A stretch of 33,578 nucleotides of DNA from an uncultured Selenomonas sp. (GCA_902766095.1 CACXCN010000029.1:1-33578); one strand, 5' to 3'; numbered from the stretch's first letter, positions 15,957-24,102 are shown. Notes: a model not told the origin generated them from the letters alone. Made by a program: numbers and translations.

Positions 15957-18080
15957 TTAACGCTTGTGCAGGGTTTCTTTCTCCAGGCAGTAGTTGTTGT
16001 GCTTCGTGACGCGGGCGCAGTAGCCAGGCAGTACGACGATGGTCGTGGTCGGCTCTTCGATGATGGCCGGGCCGTGTACGACGATGCCATAGTAGAGGCG
16101 GTCACCGTGGAATATCGGCGTCATCTTGAGGTCGTCGTATTCCTTGAAGTACACTTTGCGGAACGAGGAGCTCAGGCCCTCCTCATAGGCCAGATCGCGA
16201 TTCTCAGGCAGCTCGGCCTCCGGCAGCACCGCTTCGCGCTCATGCTTGCCGATGGCCTTCACGCGCCAGGCGACACATTCGATGTAGGTATCGTCTTTGA
16301 TGGAGAAAGTGCGCAGGTGTTCCTTGTGGAACAGCTCTTCCATCTGGCCGACGCTGTCGGCCGTGACTTCATATTTGCCGTTGAGGCATTTTGTGATATT
16401 GACCGGCAGCTCGTAGACCTGGAACGGGTAGTGAGCCTCGAGATAGACCTCGATTTCCTGATGCTGCGTATCGATCTTGTTGCGGGCAAAGAAGTTTTCC
16501 GCCTGCTTTACCAGGGCCTGCAGCGTCTTGTTGACACCGGCGAAGTCGAAGTCGGCGGTCGTCGTATAGTGGCTGCTGCTGTACTCGGATACGATGTCGG
16601 AGAATATGCCGCCGGCCGCGGAGAGGCCGCCTGCCGTGCGCGGAATCAGGAGCTGGCGCATCTCGAGGCCTTCGGCCAGGGCGATGGCGTGCAGGCCGCA
16701 GGCACCACCACCGGCAACCATGGCGTAGGAGCGGGGGTCGATGCCCTGCCAGATCGTGATATCCTTTATGGCCGATATCATGTTGACATTGACAGTGGCC
16801 CATATCGCGTAGGCCGCATCCATGACGCTGATGCCGAGCGGCTTGGCGACGTATTCCTTGATGGCTTCACGGGCGAGCTCAGGATAGAGCTTCATGCGGC
16901 CGTCGTTGAAGAAGTCCGGGTTCAGATAGCCGAGCACGCAGTTGGCATCGGTGACCGTCGGATATTTGCCGCCGCGGTTGTAGCAGGCCGGGCCCGGCTC
17001 CGAGCCGGCGCTGCGCGGACCGACGCGGATCATGCCGCCGTTGTCGACCCAGGCGATACTGCCGCCGCCGGCACCGATGCTGTGTACGTTGACGCGGGAT
17101 ATGCCCGGTATCTCATCACCGATGATGGCTTCCTTGGAGACGGAGATCTCGCCGTCGATGACGCAGCTGACATCGAAAGTCGTGCCGCCCATGTCGAGGA
17201 CGACGGCATTCGGCTCGCCGAGGTCATCGATGGCATATTTGCGACCGGCGACCGGAGCCATGGACGGGCCGGAGTCGACGGAGTAGAGCGGGCGGTTCAC
17301 GATTTCGCCGGTGCTCATGACGCCGCCAGCCGAGTTCAGCATGCCGACCTTGCCGATGAAGCCGGCCTTGTTGAGGCGGTCATTGAGATTGTTGGCATAG
17401 CTCGATATGAGTTTGCGCAACGAGGCGTCCATGGCAGCGGACACCCAGCGACGGTATTCGCGGTTGCTGGGATTGACTTCGGAGCTCAGTACGACCGTGA
17501 CCTCCGGCCATACTTCGTGGATGATCTCGGCAGCCCGTTTTTCGTGGCTGTCGTTGACGGTCGACCAGAGAAAGCAGACGGCGATGGCTTCGACGTTATA
17601 GCTCTTGAGCTTCAGCGTCTGGGCCTTTACGGCCTCCTCATCGAGTGGCGTATCGATGCCACCCTCGGCATTGATGCGCTCTTTCACCGGCAGGGTCAGA
17701 TAGCGCGGCACGAACGGCTCCGGATATTCGAGGAACATATCGAAAGGATTCTTGTTCGGTCCTTCGCGGAACAGGAAGACATCGCGGAACCCTTCGGTGC
17801 AGAGGATGCCGATCTTGCCGCATTTTTTCTCGACGACGGCGTTGGTGGCGATGGTCGAGCCATGAGTGAACATGCCGGCGTTCACGACGCTGATATCTTT
17901 CAGGAAGTCCTCGAAGGATTCATCATAGTGTTCGGATGCTACCCGCAATGCGCCCAGGATGCCCTCGGTCCAGTCCTGCGGAGTCGTTGGTGATTTATAG
18001 ACATTGACAGAGCCGTCTTCATCTACGATGGCGGCATCGGTGAACGTGCCTCCTACGTCAACACAAGCGTATTTAGACAT
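15957..18080 (-). CDS. hyuA: Hydantoinase/oxoprolinase family subunit A (acetone-carboxylase-beta-like)
   Basis: 707 residues of the HyuA / N-methylhydantoinase A / acetone carboxylase beta family, in which this subunit hydrolyses ATP to activate the substrate. The N-terminal VDVGGTFTD (about 7-15) and the VVLDMGGTTFD loop (about 285-295) are the phosphate-binding motifs; SIGAGGGSIAWVD, VGPRSAGSEPGPACY and VAGGGACGLHA are further family hallmarks. AAGGAGGG lies before the ATG. hyuB lies 16 bases upstream in the same operon. No third (gamma) subunit gene is present, so a classical acetone carboxylase is unlikely. The substrate could be a hydantoin, a lactam such as oxoproline or a similar cyclic amide; the sequence does not decide. 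The opposite strand carries a long open frame, but it is a shadow of this gene. Confidence 0.92.
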   Translation of the reverse strand: MSKYACVDVGGTFTDAAIVDEDGSVNVYKSPTTPQDWTEGILGALRVASEHYDESFEDFLKDISVVNAGMFTHGSTIATNAVVEKKCGKIGILCTEGFRDVFLFREGPNKNPFDMFLEYPEPFVPRYLTLPVKERINAEGGIDTPLDEEAVKAQTLKLKSYNVEAIAVCFLWSTVNDSHEKRAAEIIHEVWPEVTVVLSSEVNPSNREYRRWVSAAMDASLRKLISSYANNLNDRLNKAGFIGKVGMLNSAGGVMSTGEIVNRPLYSVDSGPSMAPVAGRKYAIDDLGEPNAVVLDMGGTTFDVSCVIDGEISVSKEAIIGDEIPGISRVNVHSIGAGGGSIAWVDNGGMIRVGPRSAGSEPGPACYNRGGKYPTVTDANCVLGYLNPDFFNDGRMKLYPELAREAIKEYVAKPLGISVMDAAYAIWATVNVNMISAIKDITIWQGIDPRSYAMVAGGGACGLHAIALAEGLEMRQLLIPRTAGGLSAAGGIFSDIVSEYSSSHYTTTADFDFAGVNKTLQALVKQAENFFARNKIDTQHQEIEVYLEAHYPFQVYELPVNITKCLNGKYEVTADSVGQMEELFHKEHLRTFSIKDDTYIECVAWRVKAIGKHEREAVLPEAELPENRDLAYEEGLSSSFRKVYFKEYDDLKMTPIFHGDRLYYGIVVHGPAIIEEPTTTIVVLPGYCARVTKHNNYCLEKETLHKR

Positions 18081-18096
18081 GGTATTACCCTCCTTT

Positions 18097-19878
18097 TCAG
18101 CGAGCGGCCTTCATCTTGGCGCGCAGTTCCTTGGTAGCTGCTGTATCAGGTACGAATTTCTCGGCCGAGTCATCGACGACGACACCATAGACGTCCTTGG
18201 CAAAGGCTTTCGTTATCCAGCCTTCGCGCACGCGGTGACAGACGAGCTCGGGATCGCGATCCAGCGGATCGCCGTAGCCGCCGCCGGACGAGCTTTCCGA
18301 GACGATGGCTTCTGTAGCGTTGATGGCTGGCTCCGCAAAAGGCGGCAGGTCGACGCGCGAGCTCTCGCCTTTGGCCAGGTCGTATTTCCAGGCGGCTGAC
18401 TTGTGGCCGTCGAGGCCACCGGCAGCTCCTTTGGGCGGGTTGTCGATACCGTCGCAGCTATAGGCGCAGGTCACAGGATCCTTGCGGGCGGTCATGACGA
18501 ATTTGCAGGACGGAGCTGAGTCGAATTTGCCGGCGCCGACCGAGTTGGGCAGTACTTCCTCGGAAATCACTTGGAACGGATACTGCTGCTCGAGCACCTC
18601 GGTCGAGTTCCAGTTCATGGCGCCGCCGGTGACAGGATACTGATAGGTCACCCAGCCATCGTAGCCATTGACACCAGGGCCGCCGGTCATGCCACAGAAT
18701 ATCTGATTGACATAGGGAGCGTTCTTCTTGCGCCAGTCGGTGCCGGAGACGACGGCGACGGCCGGGCACTGGGTAGCGCCGCCCTCTGCCATGCCTTTCT
18801 TGTCGGTGATCTCGTTCATCAGGGCCTGGACACCGGATATGACGCGGTCGGCGAGGTTCGTGGTCGCCATGGATGAGGAATAGGGGGCTTTGGCTTTGCC
18901 GATGACGCAGCCCTCGCGCATCTTGACCTTGATCTGGCTCATGGCACCATCGTTGCAGGGGATATCGCAGGGCATGCGGTTCAGCACGCCCGTCACGGCA
19001 CTGGCCAGCGTCGTGGCTTCGCACATGTTGAGGCCGCAGGGGAGCGAGTCGGCGTTCTTCGTGAAGTCGAAAGCGATCGTCCCGTCCTCAGGATGCGTAT
19101 CGCATTCGATATGGATATTGATCTCCGGCACGACGCCCTCGATGGCATCCGCCTTGATATCGTATTCGTAGTGGCCTTTGGGCAGCTGCTTCAGTTCCTC
19201 CTGCATGCGTCTGGCCCCATAGGCCTGATAGGCTTCGCAGAAATCCTTGATCTTCTCATTGCCATATTCGGCGCACAGGGCGGCCAGGCGTTTCTCGCCG
19301 ACGCGCGAGGAGCCGACGCAGGCCAGGTAGTCGCCATACCACATGTCAGGTACGCGGTTGTGCATCTGTGCGATCTTTATGATATCGGCGACATCCTTGT
19401 AGTCGCGCTGGATCTTTATGCAGGGCCAGTCGATGGCGCCCTCCTCGAACATGTCCCGGGCGGTAGGAGCATAGGTGCTTGGTATCGAGTTGCCGATATC
19501 AGCCTGATGGCCTTTGGTGACGGCAAAGAACATGAGCTCGCCGTCGTTGAATACCGGAGCGATGTAGGTGTAGTCGGCATGGTGCGTATTGCCATGATAG
19601 GGAGAATTGTTCAGGAACAGGTCGCCGGGCTTTATTCCGTCAGGGTGCTGGAAGCAGGGGCTGACGGTCAGTCCCATGTTGGCACAGTGCACGGGGATGC
19701 TCTCGGCCAGGGCGATGACTTTGCCATTGCGGTCGCATATAGCGGTTGACAAGTCATGGCAGACGCTCATCAGCTGCGAACGGGCCGTACGCATAAGCGT
19801 ATTGGTCATTTCGAGGCCGATGCTGTAAAGACGGCTGGAGAGAACCGACATCAGGTACGGTTCAATCGTCTTACTCAT
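18097..19878 (-). CDS. hyuB: Hydantoinase/oxoprolinase family subunit B (acetone-carboxylase-alpha-like)
   Basis: 593 residues from the ATG at 19878, which follows a perfect AAGGAGGT; the open frame extends 36 codons upstream without such a site. The N-terminal half has SVCHDLSTAICD and SIPVHCANMGLTV typical of HyuB. His99-x-x-Asp102 and His124 have the same spacing as the metal ligands of acetone carboxylase (as I recall, His150, Asp153 and His175), so a metal site is likely. The C-terminus has SSSGGGYGDPLDRDPE, a strong HyuB signature. In the family HyuB works with HyuA on an ATP-activated substrate. First gene of a two-gene minus-strand operon, preceded by an unusual leader with an early terminator. 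Confidence 0.92.
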   Translation of the reverse strand: MSKTIEPYLMSVLSSRLYSIGLEMTNTLMRTARSQLMSVCHDLSTAICDRNGKVIALAESIPVHCANMGLTVSPCFQHPDGIKPGDLFLNNSPYHGNTHHADYTYIAPVFNDGELMFFAVTKGHQADIGNSIPSTYAPTARDMFEEGAIDWPCIKIQRDYKDVADIIKIAQMHNRVPDMWYGDYLACVGSSRVGEKRLAALCAEYGNEKIKDFCEAYQAYGARRMQEELKQLPKGHYEYDIKADAIEGVVPEINIHIECDTHPEDGTIAFDFTKNADSLPCGLNMCEATTLASAVTGVLNRMPCDIPCNDGAMSQIKVKMREGCVIGKAKAPYSSSMATTNLADRVISGVQALMNEITDKKGMAEGGATQCPAVAVVSGTDWRKKNAPYVNQIFCGMTGGPGVNGYDGWVTYQYPVTGGAMNWNSTEVLEQQYPFQVISEEVLPNSVGAGKFDSAPSCKFVMTARKDPVTCAYSCDGIDNPPKGAAGGLDGHKSAAWKYDLAKGESSRVDLPPFAEPAINATEAIVSESSSGGGYGDPLDRDPELVCHRVREGWITKAFAKDVYGVVVDDSAEKFVPDTAATKELRAKMKAAR

Positions 19879-19933
19879 GGTGATACCTCCTTGCTGTTTC
19901 AGGGCAGTCAGGCTGTCCTTTTCGTATTTTTTA

Positions 19934-19949
19934 GTACAATATATTGCAC
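19934..19949. promoter_or_regulatory. Near-perfect 16-bp palindrome upstream of hyuB
   Basis: GTACAATATATTGCAC is palindromic except for one pair. It lies 56 bases before the hyuB start, downstream of the early terminator. A related string, GTGCAAAATATTGAAT, is at 20184-20199 near the thiC promoter. Candidate operator; the regulator is unknown. Confidence 0.45.
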
Positions 19950-20005
19950 ATAATAGCGCATATATACTGCACGAACGGCATAACAAAAATAAAAGTGCAG
20001 ATACG

Positions 20006-20047
20006 AAAAAAAAGACAATGTGAGTCGTTTTCAGACCACATTGTCTT
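20006..20047 (-). terminator. Strong terminator in the hyuBA leader
   Basis: On the minus strand AAGACAATGTG (20047-20037) pairs with CACATTGTCTT (20022-20012), an 11-bp perfect stem, followed by about eight T residues. It lies some 25 bases after the expected transcription start from the promoter at 20107-20079, so it would cut the leader to a ~65-base RNA unless prevented. Confidence 0.8.
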
Positions 20048-20078
20048 GTAGTATTGGCGCTTTGTTTTTGTTGAGCCT

Positions 20079-20107
20079 AATATATCATACGAGCTTCCGC
20101 CTGTCAA
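20079..20107 (-). promoter_or_regulatory. Upstream promoter of the hyuBA leader
   Basis: On the minus strand TTGACA (20107-20102), a 17-base spacer and TATATT (20084-20079). It points to hyuB but is followed at once by a terminator. It diverges from the thiC promoter ~100 bases away; between them (20108-20201) I see only AT-rich sequence. Confidence 0.7.
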
Positions 20108-20201
20108 TCAATTCTTAGATGATTTTTCAAAATACATTATAATAATACAGAAAGAACAATATTATGCACACGTAGCAGGCACTGTGCAAAATATTGAATC
20201 C

Positions 20202-20230
20202 TTGCAAGTTTCCGCAGGCTTTGCTATAAT
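20202..20230 (+). promoter_or_regulatory. Promoter of thiC
   Basis: TTGCAA (20202-20207), a 17-base spacer and TATAAT (20225-20230), just before the TPP riboswitch. Confidence 0.8.
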
Positions 20231-20255
20231 ACAGAGGTAAATAAGATGAACCGAT

Positions 20256-20339
20256 ACACTAGGGGAGCCGCGCGAGCGGCTGAGAGGCTTCGGCTAACCC
20301 TTCGAACCTGTAGGCCAGTACCTGCGTAGGGAAGTGGAC
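20256..20339 (+). promoter_or_regulatory. TPP (thiamine pyrophosphate) riboswitch
   Basis: The conserved THI-box parts are all present: ACTAGGGGAGCC, GCGGCTGAGAGG, TAACCCTTCGAACCTG, GTACCTGCGTAGGGAAGTGGA. When TPP binds, the downstream terminator (20356-20388) is expected to form and stop thiC transcription. The closing P1 stem is CACT/AGTG. Confidence 0.97.
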
Positions 20340-20355
20340 GGACTGACGATATCCA

Positions 20356-20388
20356 GCCGCCCTTGCGCCATCAGGGGCGGCTTCTTTA
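20356..20388 (+). terminator. Riboswitch-controlled terminator before thiC
   Basis: GCCGCCC (20356-20362) pairs with GGGCGGC (20375-20381), followed by TTCTTTA. It is the expected expression platform of the TPP riboswitch. Confidence 0.75.
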
Positions 20389-20432
20389 TGTGCGGGGAGC
20401 TCATCGTGATTATTTAATTAGGAGAATGCAGA

Positions 20433-21737
20433 ATGACTCAGATGCAGCAGGCCCGCGAGGGCAAAATTACCGATGAGATGAAGCTCGTAGCCGAGCAGGA
20501 GCACATAGCGGCGGAGGAGATCCGCGAGCGCGTGGCGCGCGGCGTGGTGGCTATACCAGCCAATGTGAACCACACCTCGCTGCAGGCCCGCGGCGTAGGC
20601 GAGGGACTCAGTGTCAAGGTCAATGCCAATATCGGCACGTCAAGCGATTTCCCGGATATCGAGCCGGAGCTCGACAAGCTCGACGAGGCCGTGCGCTGCG
20701 GTGCGGACTCGGTCATGGATCTGTCGACGGGCGATAACATCGATCTGTCGCGGCAGCGCATCATCGAGCATTCGCCGATCATGGTCGGTACGGTGCCGCT
20801 CTACCAGGCTACGGTGCGTGCCATACGTGAGCATGGCGCGGTGGTCGAGATGACGGACGATGATATACTGTCCACGATCGAGAAACAGGCCCGTGACGGC
20901 GCTGATTTCATGACGCTGCATTGCGGGGTCACGCGGGCGGCCATCGAGCGCATGCGCCGTCAGGGACGCGTCATGGACATCGTCAGCCGCGGCGGCTCGT
21001 TCATCGCTGGCTGGATCCTGCACAACGAGATGGAGAATCCGCTCTATGAGCATTATGACGATATCCTTGATATCTGTGCGAAATACGATGTGACCATCAG
21101 CCTCGGCGATGGCATGCGCCCGGGCTGCACGGCTGATGCGACTGACCGCGGCCAGCTCACGGAGCTCATCACGCTCGGCGAGCTCGTCGACCGTGCCTGG
21201 AAGCGCGGCGTGCAGGTCATGGTCGAGGGACCGGGGCATGTGCCGTATGACCAGATCGCAGCCAATATGAAGCTTGAGAAGCGGCTCTGCCGCCAGGCAC
21301 CGTTCTATGTGCTCGGCCCCCTCGTCACCGATGTGGCTCCGGGCTATGACCATATCACGGCGGCAATCGGCGGCACGCTGGCGGCCGTCAGCGGTGCTGA
21401 TTTCCTCTGCTATGTGACACCGTCCGAGCATCTCTGCCTGCCGACGAAGGAGGACGTACATACCGGCGTCATCACGTCGCGCATCGCTGCCCATGCGGCT
21501 GACCTCGTACGCGGAGTCCCGGGCGCCCGCGAGTGGGACCTGAAGATGGCACAGGCTCGCAAGAACCTCGACTGGGAGGCCCAGATGGAGCTGGCCATCG
21601 ATCCGGAGCTGGCCCGGAAGCGGCGCGGCGAGCGCAACCAGGATGATGAGGAAGGCTGCTCCATGTGCGGGGATTATTGCGCAGTGAAGATCATCAATCA
21701 GTATTTCGATAAGCCGCAATGCCCCTGCAACGATTGA
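20433..21737 (+). CDS. thiC: Phosphomethylpyrimidine synthase (HMP-P synthase)
   Basis: Radical SAM enzyme that rearranges AIR, an intermediate of purine synthesis made by purM in this window, to HMP-P, the pyrimidine half of thiamine. 434 residues: the short form, without the long N-terminal extension of the E. coli type. VKVNANIGTS, STGDNIDLSRQ, TVPLYQA and MVEGPGHVPYDQI are ThiC hallmarks. The C-terminal cluster motif is CSMCGDYC (Cys409, 412, 416), spaced C-x2-C-x3-C instead of the usual C-x2-C-x4-C, a variant I believe is typical of short ThiC. AGGAG lies 8 bases before the ATG. Controlled by the TPP riboswitch. No other thi genes follow. Confidence 0.97.
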   Translation: MTQMQQAREGKITDEMKLVAEQEHIAAEEIRERVARGVVAIPANVNHTSLQARGVGEGLSVKVNANIGTSSDFPDIEPELDKLDEAVRCGADSVMDLSTGDNIDLSRQRIIEHSPIMVGTVPLYQATVRAIREHGAVVEMTDDDILSTIEKQARDGADFMTLHCGVTRAAIERMRRQGRVMDIVSRGGSFIAGWILHNEMENPLYEHYDDILDICAKYDVTISLGDGMRPGCTADATDRGQLTELITLGELVDRAWKRGVQVMVEGPGHVPYDQIAANMKLEKRLCRQAPFYVLGPLVTDVAPGYDHITAAIGGTLAAVSGADFLCYVTPSEHLCLPTKEDVHTGVITSRIAAHAADLVRGVPGAREWDLKMAQARKNLDWEAQMELAIDPELARKRRGERNQDDEEGCSMCGDYCAVKIINQYFDKPQCPCND

Positions 21738-21892
21738 GCCGCAGCCCCCTCGGTTCCAGCATCGGGATTGCCTGACAATTTTTGTTATTTTTTTCGCAAT
21801 TAAGAATTATGAAGCAGGAAAAGGACGCATGACAGCGAAATAATATAACAGAAAGCAAAATGAAACTCTACTCTACAAAGGGAGGTTTTATT

Positions 21893-22273
21893 ATGGGCAA
21901 GATAAAGAAGATACTGGTACCGGTGGATGGTTCGGTAAATGGGTGCAAGGCTGTTGATGAGGCTATATTCTTTGCGGAAAAATGTAAAGCCGACCTCGAT
22001 TTCGTCTATGTGGCCAGCAACATCAATAAGGATATACCGAGCCATATCGTCTTCGACCGCATCTGGGAGAAGATTCCTGATGATATGCGGGCGGCCAAGC
22101 ATGTCGAGACGGGCAATATCGCCAAAGCCATCATGCGCGTAGCGGACCAGGAGGATAGCGATATCATCATCATGGGCAGCCGTGGTCTGGGCCTGTTCAA
22201 AGGCGCACTCATAGGCAGTGTCAGCCAGAAAGTGGTCGAGGAATCGAAGATTCCGGTCATGGTTGTAAAATAG
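21893..22273 (+). CDS. Universal stress protein (UspA family)
   Basis: A small cytoplasmic ATP-binding protein of 126 residues. The start at 21893 follows AAAGGGAGG with ideal spacing; an in-frame ATG at 21860 precedes that site and is unlikely. It begins KKILVPVDGS and ends with GSRGLGLFKGALIGSVSQKVV, the G-x2-G-x9-G-S motif of ATP-binding Usp proteins. The promoter is not clear in the AT-rich stretch 21775-21815. It is followed by two hairpins, the second a strong terminator, so it is transcribed alone. Its role is probably stress or growth arrest; the partner is unknown. Confidence 0.93.
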   Translation: MGKIKKILVPVDGSVNGCKAVDEAIFFAEKCKADLDFVYVASNINKDIPSHIVFDRIWEKIPDDMRAAKHVETGNIAKAIMRVADQEDSDIIIMGSRGLGLFKGALIGSVSQKVVEESKIPVMVVK

Positions 22274-22288
22274 AAGTCGATGTTCTTC

Positions 22289-22319
22289 CGCCTTCCGCCT
22301 AAGTGGCAGTAGGAAGGCG
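22289..22319 (+). other. Hairpin after the universal stress gene
   Basis: CGCCTTCC (22289-22296) pairs with GGAAGGCG (22312-22319) with a 15-base loop. No T run follows. It may protect the mRNA 3' end or act with the terminator 18 bases downstream. Confidence 0.55.
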
Positions 22320-22336
22320 CAGCACAGGTATGTTTT

Positions 22337-22376
22337 CTGCCGATGCAGTGGGTTGACCATTGCATCGGCAGTTTTT
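22337..22376 (+). terminator. Terminator of the universal stress gene
   Basis: CTGCCGATGCA (22337-22347) pairs perfectly with TGCATCGGCAG (22361-22371), followed by TTTTT. The 11-base direct repeat acaggtatgtt flanks it (22324-22334 and 22379-22389). Confidence 0.93.
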
Positions 22377-22391
22377 GTACAGGTATGTTCA

Positions 22392-22421
22392 TTGACAACA
22401 ATCATTGGTACATTGTATAAT
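22392..22421 (+). promoter_or_regulatory. Promoter of the second AGCS symporter gene
   Basis: TTGACA (22392-22397), an 18-base spacer and TATAAT (22416-22421), both boxes at full consensus. The leader is only about 35 bases. Confidence 0.85.
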
Positions 22422-22461
22422 AAATATGCAATTTTGTTATATATGTATAAGGGGGGCCGTT

Positions 22462-23871
22462 ATGGAATTACTGAATTCAGTCGTAGACGCCGTAAACAAT
22501 GTTCTTTGGTCGTATGTCCTCATCGTAGTGCTTGTGGCTTGTGGACTGTACTTTACGGTATCGACGCGATTCGTGCAGGTGCGCATGCTGCCGGAGATGC
22601 TGCGGCTGCTGACTGAGGGGATAGGCAGGAAGACGGAGGGCAGCACGATCAGCTCCTTCCAGGCGTTCTGCGTCAGCACAGCGTCGCGTGTCGGCGTCGG
22701 CAATATCGCTGGTGTGGCCATTGCCATCGTGACCGGCGGCCCCGGAGCTGTTTTCTGGATGTGGGTGATCGCTTTCATCGGCTGCGCCACCGGCTTCGTC
22801 GAGAGCACATTGGCCCAGATCTACAAGCTGCCGCGCGGTAAAGGCAAGTTCCATGGCGGTCCGGCCTACTATATCAATAACGCTCTGCACCAGCCGGCGG
22901 TGGCCAAGCTGTTCGCCATACTCATATCGGTGACCTTCGGCCTGATATACGTCTCGGTACAGGCCAATACCATCGCGATGTCCGCTCAGACCCTAGGGAT
23001 AGCGCCGCTGGCTACGGCGGTATTTCTCGCGGTGCTTACCGGGCTGGTCATATGCGGTGGCATGCATCGCATCGCCAAGGTGACGGAGTTCATGGTGCCA
23101 ATCATGGCGGGGCTGTATCTCATTGTAGCGCTGATCATCGTCATCATGCATATCGATATGGTACCGACTATGTTCGAGCTCATTCTGCACGATGCATTCT
23201 CGCCGCAGGCAGCTGTGGGCGGCGGCTTCGGCACAGCCGTGTTGACGGGCGTGAAGCGCGGCCTGTTCTCGAATGAGGCTGGTGAAGGCTCGGTGCCGAA
23301 TGCAGCCGCTACGGCTGATGTCAGTCATCCGGTCAAGCAGGGACTTGTTCAGTCGTTCGGCGTCTATGTAGATACCTGGATCGTCTGCTCGGCTACGGCG
23401 TTCATCGTCCTGCTTACGGGCCAGTATACGATCGGGGGCGAGCTGACCGGCATCGCGTTGGCGCAGGCGTCGCTGCACTCGGTTTTCGGCCCGCTGGCAC
23501 CGGTGGCGGTTGCTATCATGATCCTGCTGTTTGCTTTTAGTTCGATCGTGGGCAACTATTACTATGGCGAGATCAATATTGCTTTCTTTGAGGGAGATAC
23601 GCATAAATATCTGGTGGTATATCGTTTGTTTGTCGTAGTGATGGTTGTGTTCGGCAGCCTTGCGGCCCTGCAGCTCGTCTGGAATCTGGCGGACCTGTTC
23701 ATGGGGCTGTTGTGCCTGACGAACCTTTACGCCATCGTACGTCTGGCGCCTTATGCCAGAAAGGCATTGGATGATTATACGGCGAAAAAGGCGCGGGGCG
23801 TGCGCGAGCCTGACTTTGCGGCCAGCGATATCGGGGTTACGGAAGGTGTCCATGCCTGGGGACGGAAATGA
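22462..23871 (+). CDS. Alanine/glycine:cation symporter (AGCS family), copy 2
   Basis: 469 residues from the ATG at 22462, preceded by AAGGGGGG; the open frame starts 19 codons earlier, inside the promoter region. It carries the AGCS signature VGVGNIAGVAIAIVTGGPG and the RGLFSNEAGEGSVPNAAA motif, and about ten membrane segments. The fold matches copy 1 at 13945, but the sequence differs clearly (for example ASRVGVGN against ATVGTGN, and GEGSVPN against GLGSAPI), which suggests a different substrate or affinity rather than a recent duplication. Its substrate is probably a small neutral amino acid. No clear terminator follows; GTAACATTGTTAC at 23901-23913 is only a short palindrome. Confidence 0.93.
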   Translation: MELLNSVVDAVNNVLWSYVLIVVLVACGLYFTVSTRFVQVRMLPEMLRLLTEGIGRKTEGSTISSFQAFCVSTASRVGVGNIAGVAIAIVTGGPGAVFWMWVIAFIGCATGFVESTLAQIYKLPRGKGKFHGGPAYYINNALHQPAVAKLFAILISVTFGLIYVSVQANTIAMSAQTLGIAPLATAVFLAVLTGLVICGGMHRIAKVTEFMVPIMAGLYLIVALIIVIMHIDMVPTMFELILHDAFSPQAAVGGGFGTAVLTGVKRGLFSNEAGEGSVPNAAATADVSHPVKQGLVQSFGVYVDTWIVCSATAFIVLLTGQYTIGGELTGIALAQASLHSVFGPLAPVAVAIMILLFAFSSIVGNYYYGEINIAFFEGDTHKYLVVYRLFVVVMVVFGSLAALQLVWNLADLFMGLLCLTNLYAIVRLAPYARKALDDYTAKKARGVREPDFAASDIGVTEGVHAWGRK

Positions 23872-24019
23872 GTTTCTGACTGGACGGTATGATTGATTTT
23901 GTAACATTGTTACGTAAATAAAAGCAGGATTCGCTGACAGACTTGACGAATGTACAAAGATATGCAGTTATTTGTCAGACAGTCAACGAGCGGTATTGCA
24001 AAAGTCAGATCGTATGGAT

Positions 24020-24075
24020 GATAGCGTCCGCTATACGGACTGTCGGGGAAGGCAGCTGATATAGCGGACGCTATA
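24020..24075. promoter_or_regulatory. Pair of palindromic operator-like sites before the nitroreductase
   Basis: ATAGCGTCCGCTAT (24021-24034) and ATAGCGGACGCTAT (24061-24074) are each palindromic around a 2-base centre, are inverse copies of each other, and start exactly 40 bp apart, about four helical turns. The second lies between a weak possible -35 (CTGATA, 24056) and -10 (TATATA, 24078), as expected for a repressor site. The outer 16 bases could also form one long RNA hairpin. Confidence 0.7.
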
Positions 24076-24102
24076 TCTATATAAAGAGAGGTCAGGAAGA
24101 AC

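Noticed and set aside
15885-17993. 702-codon open frame on the plus strand opposite hyuA
   Set aside because: It is antisense to a clearly recognisable hyuA, covers the tRNA promoter region, has no ribosome binding site and its translation is Asp/Val/Arg-rich without family features; GC-rich codon bias explains it.
23901-23913. GTAACATTGTTAC palindrome after the second symporter
   Set aside because: Only a 5-bp stem, no T run and no further copies with clear placement at promoters.
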